From NCBI GenBank assembly GCA_902495455.1, contig CABUXJ010000022.1, forward strand, positions 1 through 47,411: DNA of 47,411 nt. The letters are read 5' to 3'. This document shows positions 24,355 to 33,652 of this stretch, piece by piece (the first letter of the stretch is position 1; each line of letters starts with the position of its first letter). The position numbers and the translations under genes are program-made. The notes under the pieces are model-generated. The model worked only from the letters and a program-made list of their open reading frames with translations, ran no database searches and was not told the DNA's origin. Source of the stretch: an uncultured Prevotella sp. (GTDB taxonomy: Bacteria; Bacteroidota; Bacteroidia; Bacteroidales; Bacteroidaceae).

Positions 24355-24455
24355 GCGGCCCCCTCCGGCTCCCCCAAGGGGGAGAGAAGTGAAATGTCTA
24401 AAAGCATACCATTCTCTCTCCACCTTGGGGGAGTCGGAGGGGGCCGCAGTCTTTT
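24355..24455 (+). terminator. Large imperfect inverted repeat after fabG
   Basis: Arms at about 24355-24388 and 24412-24447 (GCGGCCCCCTCCG... and ...CGGAGGGGGCCGC) pair with few mismatches, and CTTTTT follows. It can act as a terminator but also resembles the CCCTCC/GAAGGG-type repeat at 4968-4992. The in-frame ATG at 24394 for the next gene lies inside it and was not used. Confidence 0.7.
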
Positions 24456-24471
24456 TGGAGACATATCAATC

Positions 24472-25167
24472 ATGCAACCACTTTACGAAGACAACCATAT
24501 CATCATCGTCAGCAAGGAGAGCGGCGAGATAGTCCAGGGCGACAAGACCGGCGACAAGCCGCTGTCGGAGACCGTCAAGGAGTATATCAAGGAGAAATAC
24601 CACAAGCCGGGCAATGTCTTTCTCGGCGTTGTCCACCGCCTCGACCGTCCCGTGGGCGGCGTTGTCGTCTTTGCCCGCACGTCGAAGGCCCTGCCGCGAC
24701 TCAACGAGATGTTCCGCGCGGGCAGTGTCCGGAAGACCTATTGGGCCATCGTGGCCAACGAACCGCCCCGCACGGAGGGTCGTCTGGAGAACTGGCTCGT
24801 GCGCAACGAGCGCCAGAACAAGAGCTACGCCTATGACCGTGAGGTGCCGCAGTCGAAAAAGGCCGTGCTCGACTATCGCGTCATCGCCCGCGGCGAGCGT
24901 TACCGTCTGCTGGAAATACATCTTCACACGGGCCGCCACCATCAGATACGCTGCCAGCTGGCCGCGATGGGATGCCCCATCAAGGGCGACCTCAAATACG
25001 GTGCGCCGCGCAGCAATCCCGACGGCAGCATATCGCTCCTTGCCCGCCGCGTCGAGTTTGACCATCCCGTCAGCCACGAGCACATCTCGGTTGAGGCTCC
25101 GCTGCCCGCCGACCGGCTGTGGCAGGCGCTGGGGCAAAATGTTGTGGCCGTCGAAAGGCAACCGTGA
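24472..25167 (+). CDS. RluA family RNA pseudouridine synthase
   Basis: A 231-residue enzyme that isomerises uridine in structured RNA. The catalytic HRLDRPVGG begins at His55, with Asp58 as nucleophile. The remaining motifs RKTYWAIVANEPP, LLEIHLHTGRHHQIRCQL and GCPIKGDLKYGAP are in order. There is no S4 RNA-binding domain, so it is the short RluA/TruC-like form. Which rRNA or tRNA site it modifies cannot be read. Start at 24472 gives the usual 'plYEDNHIIIVSK' opening. A longer frame to 24394 runs through a stem-loop. Confidence 0.93.
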   Translation: MQPLYEDNHIIIVSKESGEIVQGDKTGDKPLSETVKEYIKEKYHKPGNVFLGVVHRLDRPVGGVVVFARTSKALPRLNEMFRAGSVRKTYWAIVANEPPRTEGRLENWLVRNERQNKSYAYDREVPQSKKAVLDYRVIARGERYRLLEIHLHTGRHHQIRCQLAAMGCPIKGDLKYGAPRSNPDGSISLLARRVEFDHPVSHEHISVEAPLPADRLWQALGQNVVAVERQP

Positions 25168-25247
25168 AGGTTTCAAAAATGCTTTTTCAGAGGCCGGAAA
25201 AATTCAGAATTAATTTTACTTTTGCCTTCAAAAAAGGCGCATCGGAC

Positions 25248-25287
25248 GAAAAATCCGCATTTTCACACGAGAAAATGCGGATTTTTC
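25248..25287 (+). terminator. Terminator after the pseudouridine synthase gene
   Basis: Perfect 17-bp arms GAAAAATCCGCATTTTC / GAAAATGCGGATTTTTC with a 6-nt loop and T-rich flank. It is symmetrical enough to work in both directions. Confidence 0.8.
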
Positions 25288-25354
25288 TTGTTTTGAGTTA
25301 ATGCGTTGTGGCTCAGCGTGATATGCAAAAATCGTCCTCCGTCGGGTTTTCCGA

Positions 25355-25462
25355 CGTCTTGCCGTAAGGCCCTCCCGAGGTTGCAACGGGGCGCTCGTTG
25401 CATCGCAACGGCGTGCTCGCGGGAAGACAACGGCGTGCTCGTTGCGACCCCGGGAGGCCCTC
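25355..25462 (-). repeat. GC-rich modular repeat core, copy C (inverted)
   Basis: Reverse complement aligns best with copy D: GGCCTCCCGGGGTCG, GCACGCCGTTGTCTTCCCGC, GCACGCCGTTGCGATGCAAC, GCCCCGTTGCAAC, CCTTACGGCAAGACG. The second half of the 19-bp hairpin is altered here. Confidence 0.75.
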
Positions 25463-25807
25463 CTTGGTCGGAGATGGACCGAAAAACGTGTCACCGAAAG
25501 GTTATGAAAGGTTAAATGGTAAGGTTTTATTACCAAATCGCCGCATTTTTGTTGTTCCGTAAAGAGACCGAAAATTCAGAATTTTCTTTAGCTTTTTGCG
25601 TCTGTTTTTCGGCTGTTGCGGAGAGTGCCGCTTGTGGAACAAAAAGTGGTGTCAAGCTGTTCGTGCCCAAGAGGGTGCTACGGCATCCCGCAATTCGTTG
25701 GTCATGTTGCCAAAAAAACGATGCATGTTTGATGTTGCAGCCACCTTAATAAATAGGAAACATTGTTTTTTTCGCTTAAACGGCCGCGTTTCTACGGAAA
25801 AATGATA

Positions 25808-25815
25808 TACCTTTG
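25808..25815 (+). promoter_or_regulatory. -7 box of the tamB/tamL operon
   Basis: TACCTTTG, about 66 nt upstream of the predicted transcript's ATG at 25888. Confidence 0.5.
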
Positions 25816-25887
25816 CATACGATAGTGCCAACGCACGCAATATAGTAATTGTCTTATTCGTATGAACAACATATCAACGTTCGTATC

Positions 25888-28800
25888 ATGAAGAAAGTAT
25901 TCTTGTGGATTGGGGCCATACTTCTGACGCCCATTCTGCTTTTTGTCATACTCACCGTATTGCTCTATCTGCCCCCCGTGCAACAGTGGGCTGTAGATAA
26001 GGCCACGGCATACGCCTCCCGCGAGACGGGGATGGACATCAGAGTGGGCCGTATCAAAATGGTCTTCCCGCTCGACCTCGGCGTGGACGACATACTCGTC
26101 ACCCAGCCCTCCGACTCGTTTCCGCAGCGTCGGGACACCATCGCCGACATCAGCCGCGTGGTTGTCGACGTGAGGCTGCGCCCGCTGTTTTCGGGGCGCG
26201 TGGTCGTCGACGAACTGGAGATAAACCGGGCGGCCGTCAATACCGTAGGGCTCGTCCCCTCGGCACATGTCCGCGGAACACTCGGACGGTTGTCCATGAA
26301 GAGCCGCGGGATTGACCTCGGCGTCGGGACGGTCCATATCGATGAAGCCGAGCTGAGCGACGCCCGTGTCATGGTGGCTCTGAGCGACACCGTTCCGGAG
26401 GACACGACAACGAGTGCTACGCTCTGGAAGATCTTTGCCGACCGCGTGACGATAGACCGCACGGACCTCGTCCTCCACACCCCGGGCGATACCATCCGCC
26501 TCCACGCTTACATGGGACGTGCCGAAGCCCTCCGGACGTCGGTCGACCTCGCCGCGGCGGCCTATGGCGTGGGCAGTCTGATGTGGCGGGACGGTGCCCT
26601 CGACTATGACATGACGATGGAGCCGCGGGCCAAGGACGGGCTCGACGCCAACCACATAGCACTGTCCGGTATCGACATTGCGCTCGACTCCATATATTAT
26701 TGTGCACCCGAAACTCGGCTGAACATCCGCCGTTTCGCCATGCGCGAGCGGTCCGGGATAGAGATAAGCGACATGACGGGCGAGGTCCGCATGGACTCCG
26801 TCCGCCTCCATCTGCCCCGTCTCGTCGTGCGGACGCCCGACTCGGAGATAGAGGCGCGTGTGGCTATGGACCTCAACGCGATGGACAAGGTTCGTCCGGG
26901 ACAGGTCAGTCTGCGCCTGATGGCCTCTCTCGGCAAGCAGGACATCATGCGCTTCTGCGGAGGTCTGCCCCCGCAGTTCATACGCAGCTATCCCAACCGG
27001 CCGCTGACCGTGCGTGCTTCGGCCGGCGGAAACATGCGGCATGTCGACCTGACGGGTCTGACGGTAGAGCTGCCCACGGCATTTTCGCTGACGGCCGACG
27101 GTTCGGCCGACAACTTGTCGGACATGAAGCGGCTTCGGGCCGACATCCGGCTGAAAGGCCGCACGCAGGATCTGTCGTTCCTGATGACGCTCGCCGACGC
27201 CGCAACGGCCAAAAATTATCGTCTGCCGCGCGGCATCACGCTCGACGGCCGTCTGACGGCGGCCGGCAGCCGCTACGGAGCGAAGTTGAGACTGGGCGAA
27301 GGTGGAGGCGCGGTGAGCATGGACGGCTCTTTCGATGCAGCCGCTACGGCCTATCGCGCCAAGGTTGACGTCGACAGGATTAATCTCCATCACTTTATGC
27401 CCCATGACTCACTCTATCTTGTCACGGCCCGTGCCGAGGTCAACGGCCGCGGAACAGACATGCTCTCGCGCCGCAGCCGTTTGGAGGCAAGGGCTTCGGT
27501 GGACCGTCTCGACTATGGAACGACGTGGCGGTTGGGCGACATCAAGGTCAATGCCAATATGGCCGATGGACGCGCCGCCGTCGATGTCGTGAGTCACAAC
27601 GCGCTTGTCGACGGCACCGTCTGTCTCGATGCGCTGCTTGACCCCAAACGCGTCGACGCAACGTTGAGCACCGACCTCAGCCGCGCCGATTTCTACCGGT
27701 TGCGCCTGACGCAGAAACCGATGCAGGCCGGAATGTGCGCCCATATCGACCTGACGTCCGACTTGAAGCAGTCCCACTCCGTCAGAGGATACCTCAACGA
27801 CTTCACCATACGGACAGAAAAGAAGACTTTCCGTCCGAAGGACCTCTCTCTTGATGTTCTGACATGTCCCGACACGACATGGGCGAAGGTATCCAGCGGC
27901 AATCTGGACCTCTATATGACGGCCGGTTGCGGCTATGAGAAACTGGCCGCCCACGGCAACACGCTCATGGAAGAGATAGCGTCGCAGATGCGCAACAAGG
28001 TCATCGACCAGCCGCGTCTCCGCGAGCTGCTGCCCGTCATGGAGCTGAGGGTCACCAGCGGCATGGACAATCCCGTGGCAAACTTCCTCCGTTTCCGCGG
28101 TCTGACGTTCAACGATTTCGCCATCGACATGACCACTTCGCCGGCGAAAGGCATCAACGGCGACATGCGCATCTATTCGCTCACGGTCGACAGCATGCGC
28201 CTTGACACCATCCGGCTGCACATCCGTCAGGAGGCAGAGAACGTCCGGTTCAGCGGCATCGTAAGAAACAACCGCAAGAACCCGCAGTTTGTCTTCAAGA
28301 CGCTCATGGCCGGAACCATTCTTGAACGCGGAGCAGAAATCAATCTGCGCTATTACGACCGCAACGACGAGCTCGGTCTGCTCGTCGGGTCGCGTGCCGA
28401 GGTCTGCGACAGCGGCATCCGGGTCCGTCTTTTGCCCGACCGGCCAACGCTGGGATACAAGGAGTTCAACCTCAATCGTGACAATTTCGTGTTCCTCGGC
28501 CGTGACCGTCGCATCGAGGCGAAAGTCGATCTCGTGGCCGACGACGGCACCGGTGTGAAGATTTACTCCGACGACCAGAACAGAGACATGCTCCAGGACC
28601 TCACCGTCAGCCTCAACCAGTTCGATCTCGACAAGATAACGTCCGTCATGCCATACGCCCCGCGCATCAGCGGACTGCTCAACGGAGACTTCCACCTCAT
28701 GCTCGACAAGGAACGGCAGCTCACGATGGTGTCCGACATGAGCGTCCGGAAGATGTCCTATGAGAACTGCCCGATGGGTGACATCGGCTCCGAATTTGCT

Positions 28801-30597
28801 TATCTGATGCGCGACGACAGCACCCATGTGGTCGAAGCGACACTCACACAGAACGGCCGCGAGGTCGGACTGCTCAGCGGAACTTATCTCAACAAGGGCG
28901 CGGACGGCTATCTTGACGCCACGTTTGATATGACGCGCTTCCCTCTCTCGACAATCAACGGATTTCTCGGAGACCAGCTGTTCGGCCTCAAAGGCTACGC
29001 GGAAGGCAGCCTCAGCGTCAAGGGGGCACCTTCGCGGCCGCAGGTCGACGGCGAAGTCATGTTGGATTCGTCCTACCTCGTCAGCGTGCCCTACGGCGTG
29101 ACGCTGCGCTTCGACAATGATCCCGTGCGCATCGTGGGCAGCAATCTGCTCTTCGAGAACTTCACCATGTATGCCTATAATGATAATCCGCTCAACATCG
29201 CGGGCAATATCGACTTCTCAAACCTTGACCGTATCACGATGGATATGCGTATGAGAGCGCGCGACTATCAGCTCATCAACGCCAAACAGACGCGCGGTTC
29301 CATCGCTTACGGCAAGGCGTTCGTCAACTTCATGGGCTATCTGAAGGGCGATTTGGACAATCTTCAGATGCGCGGACAACTCGATGTGCTCGGCAAGACG
29401 GACATGACGTACATCCTCGAGGACTCGCCGCTCAACTCCGACGACCGCCTGAAAGACCTCGTGACGTTCACGGACTTCCGCGACACGGCCCATGTGGAGG
29501 TCAAGAAGCCGCCCATCGGCGGTTTAGACATGCTCCTGATGATGAACATCGAGCAGGGAGCGCACGTCTTCTGCGCCCTCAATGCCGACCGGTCCAACTA
29601 TGTCAGCCTCGAGGGTGGAGGCGAACTGCGCATGGAGTACAACCCGACGAACGACATGCAGCTCTTCGGCCGCTATACGATAAACTCGGGAACGATGAAA
29701 TATTCGTTGCCCATCATACCGCTGAAGACATTCAACATCGAGCAGGGGAGCTACATCGAGTTCACCGGCGACATGATGAATCCGCGGTTGAACCTCTCCG
29801 CCACCGAGAGCGTGAAGACGCTTGTGGGCAGCGAGGAGGAAGGCAACAGCCGCAGTGTGCTGTTCAACTGCGGCGTCAAAGTGACCAAGACGCTCAACGA
29901 CATGGGCCTCGAGTTCACACTCGAAGCCCCCGAAGACATGACGCTGACCAACGAACTGGCCGCCATGAGCGCCGAAGAACGCGGTAAAATCGCCGTGCTG
30001 ATGCTATCGACAGGCATGTATATCGCCGACGGCAACACGGGCAAGTTCTCCATGAACAGCGCCCTCAACTCATTCCTGCAGAGCGAAATCAACAACATTG
30101 CGGGCAACGCATTGCGCACGGTGGACATCAGTGTGGGTCTGGACCAGAACACCGACGGTACGGGCAACACCTACAATGACTATTCTTTCAAGTTTGCCAA
30201 ACGCTTCTGGAACAACCGTTTCAGTTTTGTCATCGGCGGAAAACTCTCCGACAACAGCTCCGATGCGATGGAAGCGGAGCAGGACCAGACCTTCATAGAC
30301 AATGTCTCGCTCGAATATCGCATTGACCAGACAGCCATGCGCTACGTCCGCCTGTTCTACAACAAGGAGGCTTACGACATGCTGGAGGGGCGTGTGGCCA
30401 AATACGGCGCCGGTTTCGTGTGGCGGAAGAAGGCCGACCGCTTCTGGCAACTGTTCAACTTCCGCAGCAAAGACCCGGCCAAGAACGCCATGCCGCAGAC
30501 TTTACGGCCGATGGCACAGCCCGCAGGAGACCGTCAGCGGAACACCGCTCTTCCCGTAAAACAAGACACTTTAACGACAGATGAAAACAAAAAGTAA
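25888..30597 (+). CDS. tamB: Translocation/assembly module protein TamB (AsmA/DUF490 superfamily)
   Basis: A 1569-residue envelope-spanning protein of the TamB/AsmA-like group, thought to bridge inner and outer membranes and assist outer-membrane protein insertion or lipid transfer. An N-terminal membrane helix (about 5-27) is followed by a very long run of repeating beta segments, as in the taco-shaped TamB fold, and the conserved C-terminal DUF490 domain (about 1150-1530, with LRMEYNPTNDMQLFGRYTI, YIEFTGDMMNPRLNLSATES and GLEFTLEAPEDM). The start at 25888 puts the hydrophobic anchor directly at the N-terminus. The gene overlaps tamL by 17 bp. Confidence 0.92.
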   Translation: MKKVFLWIGAILLTPILLFVILTVLLYLPPVQQWAVDKATAYASRETGMDIRVGRIKMVFPLDLGVDDILVTQPSDSFPQRRDTIADISRVVVDVRLRPLFSGRVVVDELEINRAAVNTVGLVPSAHVRGTLGRLSMKSRGIDLGVGTVHIDEAELSDARVMVALSDTVPEDTTTSATLWKIFADRVTIDRTDLVLHTPGDTIRLHAYMGRAEALRTSVDLAAAAYGVGSLMWRDGALDYDMTMEPRAKDGLDANHIALSGIDIALDSIYYCAPETRLNIRRFAMRERSGIEISDMTGEVRMDSVRLHLPRLVVRTPDSEIEARVAMDLNAMDKVRPGQVSLRLMASLGKQDIMRFCGGLPPQFIRSYPNRPLTVRASAGGNMRHVDLTGLTVELPTAFSLTADGSADNLSDMKRLRADIRLKGRTQDLSFLMTLADAATAKNYRLPRGITLDGRLTAAGSRYGAKLRLGEGGGAVSMDGSFDAAATAYRAKVDVDRINLHHFMPHDSLYLVTARAEVNGRGTDMLSRRSRLEARASVDRLDYGTTWRLGDIKVNANMADGRAAVDVVSHNALVDGTVCLDALLDPKRVDATLSTDLSRADFYRLRLTQKPMQAGMCAHIDLTSDLKQSHSVRGYLNDFTIRTEKKTFRPKDLSLDVLTCPDTTWAKVSSGNLDLYMTAGCGYEKLAAHGNTLMEEIASQMRNKVIDQPRLRELLPVMELRVTSGMDNPVANFLRFRGLTFNDFAIDMTTSPAKGINGDMRIYSLTVDSMRLDTIRLHIRQEAENVRFSGIVRNNRKNPQFVFKTLMAGTILERGAEINLRYYDRNDELGLLVGSRAEVCDSGIRVRLLPDRPTLGYKEFNLNRDNFVFLGRDRRIEAKVDLVADDGTGVKIYSDDQNRDMLQDLTVSLNQFDLDKITSVMPYAPRISGLLNGDFHLMLDKERQLTMVSDMSVRKMSYENCPMGDIGSEFAYLMRDDSTHVVEATLTQNGREVGLLSGTYLNKGADGYLDATFDMTRFPLSTINGFLGDQLFGLKGYAEGSLSVKGAPSRPQVDGEVMLDSSYLVSVPYGVTLRFDNDPVRIVGSNLLFENFTMYAYNDNPLNIAGNIDFSNLDRITMDMRMRARDYQLINAKQTRGSIAYGKAFVNFMGYLKGDLDNLQMRGQLDVLGKTDMTYILEDSPLNSDDRLKDLVTFTDFRDTAHVEVKKPPIGGLDMLLMMNIEQGAHVFCALNADRSNYVSLEGGGELRMEYNPTNDMQLFGRYTINSGTMKYSLPIIPLKTFNIEQGSYIEFTGDMMNPRLNLSATESVKTLVGSEEEGNSRSVLFNCGVKVTKTLNDMGLEFTLEAPEDMTLTNELAAMSAEERGKIAVLMLSTGMYIADGNTGKFSMNSALNSFLQSEINNIAGNALRTVDISVGLDQNTDGTGNTYNDYSFKFAKRFWNNRFSFVIGGKLSDNSSDAMEAEQDQTFIDNVSLEYRIDQTAMRYVRLFYNKEAYDMLEGRVAKYGAGFVWRKKADRFWQLFNFRSKDPAKNAMPQTLRPMAQPAGDRQRNTALPVKQDTLTTDENKK

Positions 30598-32914
30598 CAT
30601 AACAGGCATGCTTTCGGCCGTCGCCGTGGCCGTCGTCATGGCGGTCATGCTTGCCGGCTGCTCGTCCACAAGCAATCTTCCGGAGGGCGAGGTGCTCTAC
30701 ACGGGACTCAAACCGGCAGACTATGTGGACCGCGACAGCGCCGACTATTCTTCTGCCGTGGAGGAAGAAGTGGAGGCCGCACTTGCCGCCGCGCCCAACG
30801 GAGCGTTGTTGGGCAGTTCCTACTACCGCACACCGTTTCAGTTGAAACTGTGGATTTACAACCGATATGCCAACTCCACGTCCAAGTTCGGACGTTGGAT
30901 GCTCCGCACGTTCGGCCGCGAACCGGTCCTGATGAGCGCCGTGAAGCCCGAGACGCGGGCGCTGGTGGCCAAAAACCTGCTGCGCTCCCACGGCTATTTC
31001 GACGCCAACGTGACATACGAGACCCTGCCCGACAAGCGCAATGACAAGAAAGCCAAGCTGAGATATACCGTCAAGAACAACCATCTCTACACGTTTGACA
31101 CGATCACCTATCGCGGTTATGCGCCCGACGAGGACAGCCTGATACGCGCGACGATGCCTGAGAGCAAGCTGAAGAGCGGCGAGGCGTTTGCCACGTCGAG
31201 CCTTGACGCCGAGCGCGTCAGGCTCAATTCGCTGTTCCGCGACAACGGCTATTATTACTATCGGACCGAGTATGCCACCTTCCTGGCCGACTCCGTATCC
31301 CGTCCCGGTCACGTCCAGCTTCGCGTCCAGCCGATGGCCGGCATGTCCGACGAAGTGTTCCGCAAGTGGCATCTCGGCCGCATGAAGGTCGTTCTGCGCC
31401 GTTCTTCGATGGAGCAGCCGACCGATTCGATCATCCACCGCAATCTTTCCGTATTCTATTCAGGCAAGCGGCCGCCCATCCGCATGCGCACCCTGCTGCG
31501 CGACATCAAGCTCCGTCGCGGCCAGCTGTACAGTCAGACCGCCTATCAGGAGTCTGCCAATGTCGTCAACAGCCTCGGCTTGTTCTCCATTTCCGACTTC
31601 TCGTTCACACCGCGGGACACCTCTGCGACCTGCGATACGCTCGACATGACGCTCAACTGCGTCTTCGACAAGCCCTACGACGGCTCCATCGAAGCCAACT
31701 ACGCCTTGAAAAGCAACGACCGTACAGGCCCCGGCCTCGTGCTCGGCGTGACCAAACGCAACGCTTTCCGTGGCGGCGAGAAGCTCAGTTTCGACATCAA
31801 GGGTTCATACGAGTGGCAGACCGGCCGTCGCGTCGGTTCCGGCAGCAAAGCCATCAACTCCTACGAATATGGCGCCGACGTCTCCATCGAATATCCGCGC
31901 ATCGAGGCCCCTTTCAAACTCTTCCGCCGCAAGCGTTTCTTCCGGACACCGTCGACGCTGCTTTCGGCCTCGGTCAACGTCCAAAATCGTGCCGACTACT
32001 TCAAGATGGTCACTCTCACGGGCGGTCTGACATACAAGTTCCAGACCTCGTCCAGCTCCCGCCACGAGCTGAGTCCGCTCCTCTTGGACTACAACTTCCT
32101 CAAGAGCACCACCGCCGCGTTTGACTCCATCATGGGCGCCAACCCCGCCATCTATGTCTCCATGCGCAACCAGTTTGTCCCGAAGATTAAGTACACCTAC
32201 ACATACACCAGCCCCGCCCGTTACCGCAATCCCATCGTGTGGGAGACGAGCGTCACCGAAGCGGCCAATCTGCTGTCCCTCTGCTATGTCATGGCGGGTA
32301 AGAAGTTTGACCAAAAGGAGAAAGATCTCTTCGGAAATCCCTTCGCCCAGTTCCTCAAGCTCAACACCTCGCTGCGCAAGACATGGCAACTTGGCGCCAA
32401 GTCGCAACTGGTCGGCCACGTGGCGGCAGGCGTGATATGGGCCTACGGCAACTCAGAGCGCGCACCATACAACGAGCAGTTCTACGTCGGCGGCGCCAAC
32501 AGCATCCGCGCCTTCACCGTCCGCAGCATCGGACCGGGCCGCTACGTCGCTCCCGACGGCACCTACTCCTATCTCGACCAGACAGGCGACATCAAGCTGG
32601 AGGCCAATCTCGAGTATCGCGCCAACCTCTTCGGCAGCCTCTATGGCGCCGTGTTCCTCGACGCGGGCAATGTCTGGCTGCTCAAGAAGGATGCCGGCCG
32701 TCCCGACTCGGAGTTTCGTGTCGGTTCGTTCTTCCGCCAGTTGGCCACCGGCACGGGTGTCGGTCTGCGCTACGACATGGACTTCATCGTCATCCGTCTC
32801 GACCTCGGCATCGCCCTCCACGTACCATACGAGACAGGCAAGAGCGGCTACTACAACATCCCGAAGTTCTCCGACGGCCTTGGTCTCCACTTCGCCATCG
32901 GCTATCCGTTCTGA
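30581..32914 (+). CDS. tamL: BamA/TamA superfamily outer-membrane protein, lipoprotein type (TamL)
   Basis: A 777-residue Omp85 protein partnered with TamB. The N-terminus is a lipoprotein signal with lipobox LAGC (Cys27). Such a lipidated TamA variant is the TamL form described in Bacteroidota. POTRA-like repeats follow (about 100-400, for example RGYAPDEDSL to TMPESKLKSGEAF and MRTLLRDIKLRRGQLYSQTA). A C-terminal 16-strand barrel has the conserved GGANSIRAF (the lid-lock region) and a final LGLHFAIGYPF with terminal Phe. It overlaps tamB by 17 bp, the classic pairing for this module. Confidence 0.9.
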   Translation: MKTKSNITGMLSAVAVAVVMAVMLAGCSSTSNLPEGEVLYTGLKPADYVDRDSADYSSAVEEEVEAALAAAPNGALLGSSYYRTPFQLKLWIYNRYANSTSKFGRWMLRTFGREPVLMSAVKPETRALVAKNLLRSHGYFDANVTYETLPDKRNDKKAKLRYTVKNNHLYTFDTITYRGYAPDEDSLIRATMPESKLKSGEAFATSSLDAERVRLNSLFRDNGYYYYRTEYATFLADSVSRPGHVQLRVQPMAGMSDEVFRKWHLGRMKVVLRRSSMEQPTDSIIHRNLSVFYSGKRPPIRMRTLLRDIKLRRGQLYSQTAYQESANVVNSLGLFSISDFSFTPRDTSATCDTLDMTLNCVFDKPYDGSIEANYALKSNDRTGPGLVLGVTKRNAFRGGEKLSFDIKGSYEWQTGRRVGSGSKAINSYEYGADVSIEYPRIEAPFKLFRRKRFFRTPSTLLSASVNVQNRADYFKMVTLTGGLTYKFQTSSSSRHELSPLLLDYNFLKSTTAAFDSIMGANPAIYVSMRNQFVPKIKYTYTYTSPARYRNPIVWETSVTEAANLLSLCYVMAGKKFDQKEKDLFGNPFAQFLKLNTSLRKTWQLGAKSQLVGHVAAGVIWAYGNSERAPYNEQFYVGGANSIRAFTVRSIGPGRYVAPDGTYSYLDQTGDIKLEANLEYRANLFGSLYGAVFLDAGNVWLLKKDAGRPDSEFRVGSFFRQLATGTGVGLRYDMDFIVIRLDLGIALHVPYETGKSGYYNIPKFSDGLGLHFAIGYPF

Positions 32915-32928
32915 TGTTTTACCACATA

Positions 32929-32975
32929 TTTACGTCCTTAAAAGTGTTGCGTTGTTACACTTTTAAGGACGTAAA
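32929..32975 (+). terminator. Long-stem terminator after tamL
   Basis: Perfect 19-bp arms TTTACGTCCTTAAAAGTGT (32929-32947) and its complement (32957-32975), 9-nt loop. Confidence 0.75.
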
Positions 32976-33045
32976 AATGTAATTCGCTACACTTTTAAGG
33001 ACGTAAAAGTGTTGTTATAATACACTTTTAAGGACGTAAAAGTGT
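32956..33045. repeat. Three tandem copies of a hairpin-forming unit
   Basis: TACACTTTTAAGGACGTAAA begins at 32956, 32988 and 33021, so the period is 32-33 bp. Each unit has ACACTTTT/AAAAGTGT ends that can pair (the first copy has one change), and all three are complementary to the left arm of the terminator at 32929. Confidence 0.85.
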
Positions 33046-33160
33046 GCGGTTTCATAGAAATCATCCAATATTGCAGGAGTCTTTTATATAATCGTTTATT
33101 CCATAACGATGGTGCCCTGTAACAGTCTGACACGAGTTGGAAATACGCCGAAATAGTTGC

Positions 33161-33557
33161 ATATATCCAACTAAAACGCCGTGAAATCTTAAAATGTTGT
33201 GTTTATTCCGAAAAATACGCCCTCCGAAGACTCTCGAAAATGTCGTTCGGCAGGACGATGACAGCCGTTTTTCGTCACATTTTTGTTGCCGCCGCGAGCC
33301 GTAAGGCCCTCCCGGGGTCACCGCGGGCACGCCGTTGTCTTCCCGCGGGCACGCCGCTGCGATGCAACGAGCACCCCGTTGCAATGCCGTAAGGGCCTTA
33401 CGGCAAGACCCGAAAAATGCCGGAAAAGCACAAGTCGACGTAACACGCTGACAGACAGATGTTTGTGAAAAGCGTCAAATTTTGCCGTTTTTCGGTCGGA
33501 AATACGGTTTGATGAGGTCCGCGTGTCGTTAACACACGTTAAAGTAATGTTTATTCA
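33161..33557 (+). repeat. Interspersed intergenic element, long form, copy D
   Basis: Collinear with 6761-7155, in the same orientation relative to the window. Both flanks of the GC-rich core are shared, including ATTCCGAAAAATAC on the left and TTAACACACGTTAAAGTAA on the right. No terminal inverted repeats or target duplications are visible. Confidence 0.8.
33296..33410 (+). repeat. GC-rich modular repeat core, copy D
   Basis: Contains two copies of CCCGCGGGCACGCCG-like sequence, GATGCAACGAGCACCCCGTT, and the 19-bp hairpin GCCGTAAG-GGC-CTTACGGC at 33386-33404. Confidence 0.8.
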
Positions 33558-33652
33558 AACACACACGATGCCGGACGAGGCCAAACAACCTTTCGTCCGG
33601 CAACAGAGAAAGAGTTGCGGGAGAAAATAATGAAATATTTTTTACGAAATGA

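Larger units (their letters stand above)
25168..25807. other. Long gene-free region between the pseudouridine synthase gene and tamB
   Basis: Holds a terminator (25248-25287) and GC-rich repeat copy C (25355-25462). From about 25520 to 25800 I see AT-richer sequence with no recognisable gene or strong structure. Confidence 0.55.

Noticed and set aside
25792..27405. 537-codon minus-strand frame opposite tamB
   Set aside because: Antisense shadow of TamB; low-complexity translation and no family features.
6761..33557. Insertion sequences as the source of the long elements
   Set aside because: No transposase gene, terminal inverted repeats or target duplications could be seen, so I call them repeats and not mobile elements.
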